Positions 45,446-53,591 of a stretch of DNA of 64,000 nucleotides are shown one piece after another. The notes under the pieces were generated by a model. The model saw nothing but the letters and a program-made list of their open reading frames with translations, was not told the origin of the DNA and ran no database searches. Source of the stretch: Planctomycetota bacterium (lineage in GTDB: Bacteria > Planctomycetota > UBA1135 > GCA-002686595); the NCBI GenBank assembly GCA_012959525.1, contig DUDB01000080.1, forward strand, positions 122,130 through 186,129, in the 5' to 3' direction. Position numbers and translations under genes: made by a program. Positions within the stretch are counted from its first letter, which is position 1; the number at the start of each line of letters is the position of its first letter.

Positions 45446-46135
45446 GTGCGTATCGGGATCACCACCTACGGCCGCGACCCAGAGGGGCGGCTGACCTTGC
45501 CCGCCGAATATGTGGCCTGTGTGCGGGCTGCCAGGGGAAGGGTGGTCCTTCTTCCACCCGGTGAGTCCGATCCGGCAGCCTGGCTCGAGGACTTGGACGG
45601 AATCGTCTTGGCCGGTGGCGGAGACCTGGCTCCAGAGACCTGGGGCGGGACCGGAACGGCCGAGAACTACGGCGTGGATCTGGATCGCGATCGCACCGAG
45701 CTGGCTTTGGCCGCAGCCGTTCTGGACCGGCACCTCCCGAGCCTCTGGATCTGTCGCGGTTTGCAGATTCTGAACGTGGTCCTCGGCGGGACCCTGATAG
45801 AGCACCTGCCGGACAGGGTGGGGGAGGAAGTCCTCCATCGCCTACCCCCGCGCGAGCCCGTGTCCCACCCCGTCGAGCTCGAGCCGGCTTCGCGTCTCGC
45901 TCGCAGTCTCGGCTGCACCCGCTGCGACACCGTCTCCTGGCACCACCAAGCGGTGGATCGGCCAGGTTCACAATTGGTCGTGGTGGCGCGTGCTCCGGAT
46001 GGCACCATTGAGGCCCTGGAACTTCCATCCCATCCTGAACTCGTTGCGGTGCAGTGGCACCCCGAGCTCTCCGCGGCGGAGGATCCCGTCCAGCAGGGGC
46101 TATTCGATGCCCTGGTTGTCCGCGCTCATGGCTGA
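45446..46135 (+). CDS. Peptidase C26 / gamma-glutamyl-GABA hydrolase-like (PuuD family)
   Basis: A 229-residue class I amidotransferase-fold hydrolase from GTG 45446. The nucleophile lies in LWICRGLQILNVVLGG (C103), the catalytic His-Glu in AVQWHPELSA, and the substrate-side VSWHHQAVD is present. GGGDLAPETWGG is the oxyanion-side loop. PuuD-type enzymes remove glutamate from gamma-glutamylated products. The five-base gap from the ligase gene indicates an operon, giving a make-and-break glutamyl cycle. It is slightly shorter than E. coli PuuD (about 254 residues). Confidence 0.87.
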   Translation: MRIGITTYGRDPEGRLTLPAEYVACVRAARGRVVLLPPGESDPAAWLEDLDGIVLAGGGDLAPETWGGTGTAENYGVDLDRDRTELALAAAVLDRHLPSLWICRGLQILNVVLGGTLIEHLPDRVGEEVLHRLPPREPVSHPVELEPASRLARSLGCTRCDTVSWHHQAVDRPGSQLVVVARAPDGTIEALELPSHPELVAVQWHPELSAAEDPVQQGLFDALVVRAHG

Positions 46136-46243
46136 GCGCCTCGGGTACCCGCAACCACTCAGCGTGCCGCCTCAAATCCGGGGATTCGTTGTGCAGCAGC
46201 CTGCATCAGCAGGAGTGGGGATTCGCGCGGAGCGCTGTATCCG

Positions 46244-47413
46244 TCAGCGCTGGTCGAGCAGGCGCGGGTAGCGGTAGTAGACCTCAAGGCACATAGCCAT
46301 CATGGCGGTGGAGTAGACGCGGCCTCCGTAGGGGCACCAGGGACCTATGGGATCCCAGCTACCCTCCTCCTCTCCCTCGGTCAGTTGGGCCTCGGTGATG
46401 GCCGACTTCATGGACTTGTTCCAGGCCTTCCAGGATTTGCCCCCCACTTGGAACATGGCTTGGGCACCGAAGTACCAGTAGTACATGTCCACGAGAGGCT
46501 CTTCTTCTGACCAGTTGGGTTGGCACTTGAGCAGGAGCTGCGTTTGATTGTCCCACAGCGCCTTGTCTCCGCGGCGACGCATGGTGAAGGAGCGCACGGT
46601 CATGGCGATGGCGGTCATCGCTTCGCCGATCTCCACCGGAACGTCGCTATTGAGTCCCTGTATGCGCGCACTGTAAGAGCCCTGCGAATTGTAGCCCACA
46701 CGCCCAATGGCATCGTCAGTTGCCGACTCCAGCCAGGCCTCCATGCCATCGAATGCCGCGCCCTCCACCTCGATGCCAGCTTCCTGGCACATGACCAGCG
46801 CCAGTGTGCACCACGCGCTGATGCACGTGTCGTTGTCGCCGCTTTCCGAAGGCGGCACCTCATAACGCCAGGCAGCATTCTTGTTGCGCCCCTTGGCCAG
46901 GAAGGCACAGGCTGTTTCAAGTGGCTCAGCCAAGGCGTCTGATCCGTCCATCAAGAGAGCCTCAGCTACCGCCAGGGTGGCGATGGCGTGGTCGTACATG
47001 AACGCATGGTTCGAGCGGACTCCGAACTGGCCGGTTTGCTTGTTCTGCCTTCCCAGCAGCCAGGCCAGGCCCTTGCTCACTGTTTCCTTGTACTCGCCGT
47101 GCACGCCGGAATGTCCGTCCCCGAGAAGGGCCAGCAAGCTCAAAGCCGTCAGGCCTGTGCCGTGCTGGGCGGCTAGGGTTCCTTTCTTCGACGTGTTCCA
47201 ACTGCCATCCTCATTCTGTGCCCGCGCCAGCCACTCCAGGGCGAGCTTCAGGCTCTTGTCCGTCTTCGCTCCTCCTTCGCGCCGCAGAATGCGGCCCTTG
47301 GATCCGCGGGAGGTACGGTCCTTCACGAATTCACTCTGCGCGGCGTCGGTGCCCTGAGCCGGCCGTGGCTGAGGAGCCAGAAGCAGCGCGAAGCAAGCGA
47401 GGGTTGTAATCAT
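46244..47413 (-). CDS. Secreted prenyltransferase/squalene-cyclase-repeat protein
   Basis: A 389-residue exported protein with signal peptide MITTLACFALLLAPQPRPAQG. It contains alpha-alpha-barrel repeats of the squalene-cyclase/prenyltransferase kind: LEWLARAQNEDGSWNTS, GLAWLLGRQNKQTGQFG, MYDHAIATLAVAEALLM, ACAFLAKGRNKNAAWRYEVP, DTCISAWCTLALVMC and LLLKCQPNWSEEE. The DXDD catalytic motif of true cyclases is absent. Exported versions are common in planctomycetes and have no established reaction. It is convergent with the C26 gene and divergent from the SDR gene. Confidence 0.85.
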   Translation of the reverse strand: MITTLACFALLLAPQPRPAQGTDAAQSEFVKDRTSRGSKGRILRREGGAKTDKSLKLALEWLARAQNEDGSWNTSKKGTLAAQHGTGLTALSLLALLGDGHSGVHGEYKETVSKGLAWLLGRQNKQTGQFGVRSNHAFMYDHAIATLAVAEALLMDGSDALAEPLETACAFLAKGRNKNAAWRYEVPPSESGDNDTCISAWCTLALVMCQEAGIEVEGAAFDGMEAWLESATDDAIGRVGYNSQGSYSARIQGLNSDVPVEIGEAMTAIAMTVRSFTMRRRGDKALWDNQTQLLLKCQPNWSEEEPLVDMYYWYFGAQAMFQVGGKSWKAWNKSMKSAITEAQLTEGEEEGSWDPIGPWCPYGGRVYSTAMMAMCLEVYYRYPRLLDQR

Positions 47414-47615
47414 CTCCTTAGTCTAGGCCGGTGCGGGGAGCGGCACCAATTCTGCCGGGGATTCCTCTTTTCCCCCCAAGCCACGGATGTCAGGGCCCCC
47501 AGCTTGCCGGGAGCTAGGCGGTCTGTGTACATTTTAAGTGCACGCACAGGGAGTGCAACTTGTACGGCTCGGTACTCGCTCTACTTACCCAAACTGGAAC
47601 CAGATACTCTGCTCC

Positions 47616-48389
47616 ATGCGACTCGAGAACCAGGTAGCTCTGATCACTGGCGGCGGGAATGGAATCGGCCGCGAGTCGGCCCTGTTGTTTGCCGCGGAGG
47701 GCGCCGCCGTTCTGGTTGTCGACGTCGTGGACGGGGCTGGACAGGACACGGTAGCCGCCATCGAAGGGGCCGGCGGTCAGGCCCAGTTTGTTCACGCAGA
47801 CGTCTCCAAGGACGAGGACTGCGCGGGCATGGTCGAGGCTTGCGAGTCGGCCTTCGGCAAGCTGACCGTGCTGTTCAATAACGCCGGCATCATGGATGGC
47901 AACGACGGAGACAGCCAGGTCACGAGCGACGAGGTCTGGCAGCGCACCATTGACATCAATCTGAAGGGTGTGTTTCTCGGTTGCCGGCATGGAATTCCCG
48001 CCCTGCGCCGCGCCGGTGGTGGATCGGTCATCAACACCGCTTCCTTCGTGGCTCTCATGGGTGCCGCAACGGCGCAGATCGCCTACACCGCCAGCAAGGG
48101 CGGCGTGCTGGCCATGACCCGCGAGCTGGCCACCATCCACGCGCGCGAGAATATCCGGGTCAACGCTCTGTGCCCCGGTCCCTTGCGCACCAAGCTCCTG
48201 ATGGACTACCTGGATACCGAAGAGAAACGCCAACGGCGGCTCGTGCACATCCCCATGGGGCGCTTCGGTGAGGCCAGCGAGATGGCCCAGGCGGCCCTGT
48301 TCCTGGCCAGCTCGGAGTCCTCCTACGTGAACGGCGCGGACTTCGTGGTGGACGGCGGGATCACAGGCGCCTACGTGACGCCCGAGTAG
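47616..48389 (+). CDS. Short-chain dehydrogenase/reductase (SDR)
   Basis: A 257-residue cytoplasmic NAD(P)-dependent oxidoreductase from ATG 47616. The cofactor motif is LITGGGNGIGRESAL (TGxxxGIG). NNAGIMDGND gives the NNAG motif, and IAYTASKGGVLAMTRELA carries the catalytic YxxxK. An upstream reading extends into the untranslated leader and lacks homology. Asp in VVDVVDG suggests a preference for NAD. It is convergent with the aldehyde dehydrogenase gene, four bases between the ends. It could oxidise an alcohol or hydroxy acid in the glutamylated-amine route, but that is inference from location. Confidence 0.92.
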   Translation: MRLENQVALITGGGNGIGRESALLFAAEGAAVLVVDVVDGAGQDTVAAIEGAGGQAQFVHADVSKDEDCAGMVEACESAFGKLTVLFNNAGIMDGNDGDSQVTSDEVWQRTIDINLKGVFLGCRHGIPALRRAGGGSVINTASFVALMGAATAQIAYTASKGGVLAMTRELATIHARENIRVNALCPGPLRTKLLMDYLDTEEKRQRRLVHIPMGRFGEASEMAQAALFLASSESSYVNGADFVVDGGITGAYVTPE

Positions 48390-48393
48390 CTGT

Positions 48394-49764
48394 TCAGCCC
48401 GGGGCGTCCCGGAAGTGGATGGCCTTGCGCCGAGTCAGGTGATGGAACCCATGGTGTGAGAGGGTGGAGCCCTTGCCGCTGTCGCGCATGCCCGTCCAGG
48501 GCAGGGCCGGGTCCAGATAGTCGCAACGATTTTGGAAGAGGGTCCCCGCGTCGTGCCCGGCTGCGAACCACTCGGCGCGCTCGGGGTCGGCAGTCCAGAT
48601 CGAGGCCGTCAGGCCGAAGTGCGTGTCGTTCACGTGGGCGAGGGCCTCGTCGTCGGACTCCACCCGCAAGACGGGCAGCAGGGGCCCAAAGCTCTCCTCC
48701 TGCATGACCTCGCACTCATTGGGACAACCGGCCAGGAGCGTGGCTTCGAAGAAGCGCCCGTCCACGGCGCCGCCGCCGGTCACCACGCTCGCTCCGCGTC
48801 CGCAGGCCTCTTCGATCTGATGTGCCAATCCCTCAAGGCTGCCCGCATCCGCCAGAGGGCCCAGGGTCGTGGCCGGATCGAGTGGATCTCCCGTGCGGTA
48901 GGCCTCCATCAACACCCGCGCCCGATCCACGAACTCGTCGTACACGTCGGCGTGTACGTACACGCGCTCAACAGCGCAGCAGGATTGGCCCGCGTTGTAG
49001 CAGGCGCCGTCCACGACTCCCGCCACGGTGGCTTCCAGGTCGGCGTCGGCGGCCACGTATGCCGGATCGTTCCCGCCGAGCTCCAGGCCCACGTCGATGA
49101 AGCGCTCGGCCACCGCGCGGTGGATGCGGCGGCCCGCGTCCACCGATCCGGTGAAGGCTACATGCCCCACACGAGCATCGCCCATCAGGGCGGTCGTGCC
49201 CGCGTGGTCGAGAAGGAGGTGCGTTACCAGCGAGCCCATCCCCGCCGCTTCAAACGCGCGCTCGAAGTGCTGGCCGCACAGGGGCGTGCGGGCGCTGTGT
49301 TTCAGCAGCACGGCATTCCCGGCGAGCAGGGCGGGGAAGATCACGTTGGTAGGAATCAGCAGGGGGTAGTTCCAGGCGGCGATGTCGAGCACCAGACCCA
49401 AGGGGGTGTGCTCGATGCGCCGCCGGAATCCCTCCTTGGCGGGCAAGATCTCGGGTGCCAGCACATCGGGTGCGACATCCAAGGTGAATTGTGCGCGCTC
49501 CAGCACACCCCGGACCTCCCCAGTGGACTGGGCCAGGGGCTTGCCCATCTGAAGGGTCACGTCCCGCGCCACCTCGTCGGCGTGGTCACGGAACCACTCC
49601 ATGGCGAGCGCGACCCGCTCTACGCGTTCCGCCACGGGCACCCTGCGCCAGTCGGTCTGAGCTTTCTGCGCGCGCCCCAGCTTCTCCTCCAGGACCGCGC
49701 CCGAATCCAGATCCAGCTCGGCCACCAGCGCGCCATCGTAGGGAGAGTGGACTTGGAGGGTCAT
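48394..49764 (-). CDS. NAD(P)-dependent aldehyde dehydrogenase
   Basis: A 456-residue soluble aldehyde dehydrogenase. Motifs: LDIAAWNYPLLIPTNVIFPA with the catalytic Asn region, VAFTGSVDAGRRIHRAVAER for cofactor binding, LELGGNDPAYVAADADLE with the general-base Glu, and CYNAGQSCCAVERVYVHADV with the nucleophile Cys. It could act as a PuuC-like or succinate-semialdehyde-type enzyme after the gamma-glutamyl steps. The substrate cannot be read directly. It is slightly shorter at the N-terminus than typical 480-500-residue enzymes. It is divergent from the DUF5690 gene. Confidence 0.93.
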   Translation of the reverse strand: MTLQVHSPYDGALVAELDLDSGAVLEEKLGRAQKAQTDWRRVPVAERVERVALAMEWFRDHADEVARDVTLQMGKPLAQSTGEVRGVLERAQFTLDVAPDVLAPEILPAKEGFRRRIEHTPLGLVLDIAAWNYPLLIPTNVIFPALLAGNAVLLKHSARTPLCGQHFERAFEAAGMGSLVTHLLLDHAGTTALMGDARVGHVAFTGSVDAGRRIHRAVAERFIDVGLELGGNDPAYVAADADLEATVAGVVDGACYNAGQSCCAVERVYVHADVYDEFVDRARVLMEAYRTGDPLDPATTLGPLADAGSLEGLAHQIEEACGRGASVVTGGGAVDGRFFEATLLAGCPNECEVMQEESFGPLLPVLRVESDDEALAHVNDTHFGLTASIWTADPERAEWFAAGHDAGTLFQNRCDYLDPALPWTGMRDSGKGSTLSHHGFHHLTRRKAIHFRDAPG

Positions 49765-49826
49765 GTTCAGGTGCGGGCAGGGGATCGTGGACCCGCGCCG
49801 GAGGCCGAGTCTAGACTGGATGCCCC

Positions 49827-51140
49827 ATGAATAACCAACCCGATGGTCTCCCAGAGCATCCCCCCACGGGGATTCGCGGAGTTCTGGACCGCTCCAGTCC
49901 CGGAGTCATGGGTGTCTACGCCATCGTTGCGAGCTTCACCACGTACTTCTGCATGTACGCCTTTCGCAAACCCTTCGCGGCGGGGACCTACGAAGAGCTG
50001 AAGTTCATGGGCACGGCGCTGGACGTGAAGAGCGCCTACGTGATCGCGCAGATCGTCGGCTACACGATCTCCAAGTTCGTGGGCATGAAGTTCTGCTCGG
50101 AGACGGGCGTGCGCGGTCGGGCTCGGCTCCTTGTGGGGCTGATCGTTGCAGCCTGGTTGTCCCTCCTGCTTTTTGCCGTTTTGCCAGGGAACCTGAAGGT
50201 GTTCGCCATTTTTGCCAACGGCCTTCCCCTGGGCATGGTCTGGGGAATTGTCGTCCTGTACCTGGAGGGTCGCCGTACCTCCGAGTTCATGCTGGCGGGG
50301 ATGTCGTGCTCGTACATCATGGCCAGCGGGATGGTGAAAGACGTGGGGCGCTACCTGATGTCCTCATGGGGGATCACCGAATACTGGATGCCCTTCGCCA
50401 CCGGGGCGTTGTTCTTCCTTCCATTCCTGCTGGGTGTCTACATGCTCACGCAGCTTCCACTTCCAACTGAGGCGGACAAGCGGGAGCGCTCACCACGCAC
50501 GAAGATGGACTCTCAAGGCCGCTGGGGTTTCTTGCGGGAGTTCTCCCTGGGGATTTTTCTCCTTTCGGGGATGTACTTCTTCCTGACGGCTTACCGCGAC
50601 TACAGGGACAACTATGGCGTGGAAATCTTGGGAGAGCTCGGCCTTGGAGAGCGCGCTGGCATCTTCACTCAGACGGAGGTGCCCATCGCGTTCGGTGTGA
50701 TGATCTGCCTCTCGCTCCTCTCGCTCGTACGTAGCAACCGTCTGGGTCTGATCCTCGCCCTGTCGATCATGATCACGGGCCAGATTGTGATGGGTGCCGT
50801 AACCTGGATGTTTGAACGGGAGATGTTGGACTCGATAACGTGGATGACCTTGATCGGCCTGGGCGCCTATCTGACCTACGTGCCCTTCGGATCCGTCTTG
50901 TTCGATCGGTTGCTGGCCTATACCCGCTTTGCCGGGACCGCGGTGTTCGCGATCTACCTCACGGATGCCGTGGGCTACACGGGTTCGGTTGGTTTGCAGC
51001 TCTACAAGGACTTCTTCGCCTCCGACATCTCGCGCCTCGAGTTCTTCCAGCAGCTCACCTACTTCATGAGCATCGGGGGCGGGCTGTCACTGCTATTTGC
51101 GCTGGTCTACTTCATGCGGCGCGGGCCGGACACGGCATGA
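49827..51140 (+). CDS. DUF5690-family MFS-like permease
   Basis: A 437-residue polytopic membrane protein with about 12 predicted helices. FTTYFCMYAFRKPFAAGTYE, IAQIVGYTISKFVGMKFCSE and LPLGMVWGIVVLYLEGRRTS are the blocks I associate with DUF5690, a family distantly like major-facilitator sugar-phosphate transporters and seen mostly in Bacteroidota and Planctomycetota. The substrate is not known. Its stop overlaps the start of the CRTAC1 gene (ATGA at 51137-51140), so the permease is coupled to two lipoproteins. Confidence 0.85.
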   Translation: MNNQPDGLPEHPPTGIRGVLDRSSPGVMGVYAIVASFTTYFCMYAFRKPFAAGTYEELKFMGTALDVKSAYVIAQIVGYTISKFVGMKFCSETGVRGRARLLVGLIVAAWLSLLLFAVLPGNLKVFAIFANGLPLGMVWGIVVLYLEGRRTSEFMLAGMSCSYIMASGMVKDVGRYLMSSWGITEYWMPFATGALFFLPFLLGVYMLTQLPLPTEADKRERSPRTKMDSQGRWGFLREFSLGIFLLSGMYFFLTAYRDYRDNYGVEILGELGLGERAGIFTQTEVPIAFGVMICLSLLSLVRSNRLGLILALSIMITGQIVMGAVTWMFEREMLDSITWMTLIGLGAYLTYVPFGSVLFDRLLAYTRFAGTAVFAIYLTDAVGYTGSVGLQLYKDFFASDISRLEFFQQLTYFMSIGGGLSLLFALVYFMRRGPDTA

Positions 51141-52789
51141 GCCCTACACGCAGACAGTGGGGAGCCTTGGCCGGCTTGTTCCTTGCGGCGGGTTGTTCGG
51201 ATTCGGGCCGATTCCCCATGAGCGATCGCACCGAGGAGGCTGGCCTCGTCATGCACCTGACTTCGGGCCACAGCCCCTCCAGCCAGCTGCTTGAGGTCAA
51301 GGGCGGTGCCGTGACCCTCATCGATGGGGACGGGGATGGAGACCTGGACGTGTTCGTCCCCAACGGCGCCACCCTGGATGATCCCGATGGGGGACCCGGG
51401 GCGCGTTACTTCGAGAACCTGGGCGACCTCCGATTTGCAGATCGCAGCGCCACGTGCGGCATCAACCTCAAGCGTTGGAGCTTCGGCTGCGCTGTGGCTG
51501 ACGTGGATGGTGACGGCTTTGAGGACCTGTTCGTCAGTTGCTGGGGCGAGAACGCTCTCTACCGCTCAAGGGGGGACGGCACCTTTGAGACCCTTGGCGA
51601 CGGCTTTGGGTCTCGTTACTGGAGTACCGCCGCCTGCTGGGGCGATCTCGATGGGGACGGTGACCTGGACCTGTACGTGGCGAACTACGTGCGCTTCGAT
51701 CCCGCCGCGCCGCCGGCGCCCGCGAAGTTTCGGGGGGCAGAGGTCTTCGGCGGTCCCGTGGGACTGCCCGCCGAACCCGATGAGGTCTACGAGAACCTGG
51801 GCCAGGGCCGCTTCCGCGAGGTCAGCGGTGAGTGGGGCTTCGCGGACGTGACGCCTTCCTACGGCCTGGGGGTAACGATCCTGGACGTGGACGGTGATGG
51901 GACCAGCGAGGTGCTGGTGGGCAACGACTCCCAGGCCAACTTCCTCTTCCGCCGCAACGAGCAGGGACGCTTCGTGGACGAGGGGCAGGTGGCGGGCATC
52001 GCGCTCGACGAGAATGGTTGGGGGCAGGCCACCATGGGTGTCGCCGTGGGAGACGTGAATGGTGACCGTCTGCCGGACGTCTTCACCACCAACTTCATGG
52101 CCGATCCCAACACGCTGCACGTGAACCTGGGCGGGGGCCGTTTCGAGGATCGCAGCCGGCGCATGGGGCTGGCCATGGAGAGCATGGCCTCATTGGGCTG
52201 GGCCTGCGCGTTCCTGGATCTGGACCTGAACGGGGTGGAGGAGCTACTGGTCTTCAACGGGCATGTGTACTCCGAAGCCGTCACCGCGCCCATGGGCTGG
52301 CATCACCGCCAGAGCCCCCTGCTGTTCGAGCGCCAGGGTGAGCGCTTTGCGCGTGTGGCATCCGCTGCTCCCGATCACTGGTTGAACGGGGCCCACTGCG
52401 ACCGCGGTGCGGCTTTCGGAGATCTGGATGGAGACGGCGACCTGGACGCTCTGGTCGCCGAATCCAACGGACCCCTGCGCCTCTTGCGCAACGACGCAAC
52501 TGGCGGGCATTGGATAATCGTGCGCCTCCACGACAATCGGCCCGGAGCCCAGAACACCGGCGGCCTGGGAGCGCGCCTGGTTCTGGACACCGGGGGCGTT
52601 TCTCAAACCCGCTGGTTGGTGGGCGGGCTGTCCTACCAGGGCGCCTCCTCGCCGCGAGCGCATTTCGGACTGGGTGAGAATGCGAGCCCACGCGACCTGG
52701 AGGTTCTGTGGCCGGACGGTGAACGGCAGTTGTTCGAAAATCTCGCCAGCGATCAGGTGCACACCTTGCAGAGGGAAGGCGTGCGATGA
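51137..52789 (+). CDS. CRTAC1-family lipoprotein (FG-GAP repeats plus ASPIC/UnbV)
   Basis: A 550-residue predicted lipoprotein from ATG 51137; the signal peptide ALAGLFLAAGC ends at Cys20. FG-GAP/VCBS repeats with calcium-binding DxDxDGxxD loops recur: LIDGDGDGDLDVFVPNGA, VADVDGDGFEDLFVS, WGDLDGDGDLDLYVANYVRF, ILDVDGDGTSEVLVGND and VGDVNGDRLPDVFTTNFM. The end, from HWIIVRLHDN to DLEVLWPDGERQLFENL, is an ASPIC/UnbV domain. The family is a beta-propeller found in many environmental bacteria. It overlaps both neighbours by ATGA. It is probably a surface binding partner for the permease system. Confidence 0.9.
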   Translation: MSPTRRQWGALAGLFLAAGCSDSGRFPMSDRTEEAGLVMHLTSGHSPSSQLLEVKGGAVTLIDGDGDGDLDVFVPNGATLDDPDGGPGARYFENLGDLRFADRSATCGINLKRWSFGCAVADVDGDGFEDLFVSCWGENALYRSRGDGTFETLGDGFGSRYWSTAACWGDLDGDGDLDLYVANYVRFDPAAPPAPAKFRGAEVFGGPVGLPAEPDEVYENLGQGRFREVSGEWGFADVTPSYGLGVTILDVDGDGTSEVLVGNDSQANFLFRRNEQGRFVDEGQVAGIALDENGWGQATMGVAVGDVNGDRLPDVFTTNFMADPNTLHVNLGGGRFEDRSRRMGLAMESMASLGWACAFLDLDLNGVEELLVFNGHVYSEAVTAPMGWHHRQSPLLFERQGERFARVASAAPDHWLNGAHCDRGAAFGDLDGDGDLDALVAESNGPLRLLRNDATGGHWIIVRLHDNRPGAQNTGGLGARLVLDTGGVSQTRWLVGGLSYQGASSPRAHFGLGENASPRDLEVLWPDGERQLFENLASDQVHTLQREGVR

Positions 52790-53559
52790 GAAAGCAGATC
52801 ATCCTGTGCGTGGTCCTGTTGGCGGCAGGCTGTTCACCTCCGTCCGACACGATCCGCGCTCGCATGCAAGCTGCGCTGCCGCTGTTCGAAGCCCAATCCC
52901 CTCCCGACGCTTCCACCGATGCGCGCGCCAAAGAGGTCCGCCAGCAGCTGGCCCAGGCTCAGTGGGATGCAGCCCAGGCTACCTTGGAGTCCTGGTGGGA
53001 GCAGGACTCCGAGGGTGAAGCAGCCTTTCTTCTGGGTTGGCTGCACCACCAGCAGAAGCGCTACGCTTTGGCGCTGCCGTGGGTCGAGCGCGCACTGGCT
53101 GCGGGCCCCACCTACCCCAAGGCGGGGCAGGTCTTCTTTCTGTTGGGCCGCTGCCTGCAGGAGACTGGCGACCTGCAAGTCGCGCGCGAGGCCTACACGG
53201 CTGACGGCATCCTGTTCCCCGACGGCGGCGACAGCCCCTTCCGTCTGGCCTTGCTCGACTTCGAGGAGGGCCGGCTGGACGACTGCGAAGGACGCCTGGC
53301 CGCGGCCCTCGAACGCTTCAGCGCCCCGCGTGACAAGGCCAAAGTGCTCGCCCACCGGGCCGACCTGCACCTCGCCCGCGACGACCCGGCGGCCGCGCGC
53401 CTGAGTCTGGAGCAGTGCGTCTCGCTCTTTCCGCACTACGAGGCCTTCTACAAGTTGTCCCAGATCTGTGCACGGCTGGGTGATGAGGCCGCCGCGAGTG
53501 CCGCTCTCGAGTTGCATCTGCTCTGGCGTGAACGCGCACGGGGTGGAGAGGACAACTAG
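52786..53559 (+). CDS. TPR lipoprotein
   Basis: A 257-residue predicted lipoprotein (LCVVLLAAGC, lipid-Cys near 16) with TPR-like helices: AEQAAFLLGWLHHQQKRYALA-type units such as LLGWLHHQQKRYALALPWVE, VFFLLGRCLQETGDLQVARE, LALLDFEEGRLDDCEGRLAA and LAHRADLHLARDDPAAARLS. Its ATG overlaps the CRTAC1 stop (52786-52789). The likely role is an adaptor for the propeller. It has no enzymatic motif. Confidence 0.85.
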   Translation: MRKQIILCVVLLAAGCSPPSDTIRARMQAALPLFEAQSPPDASTDARAKEVRQQLAQAQWDAAQATLESWWEQDSEGEAAFLLGWLHHQQKRYALALPWVERALAAGPTYPKAGQVFFLLGRCLQETGDLQVAREAYTADGILFPDGGDSPFRLALLDFEEGRLDDCEGRLAAALERFSAPRDKAKVLAHRADLHLARDDPAAARLSLEQCVSLFPHYEAFYKLSQICARLGDEAAASAALELHLLWRERARGGEDN

Positions 53560-53591
53560 TCGCACGGCGTGCACTGCTATACTCGTCAGCC

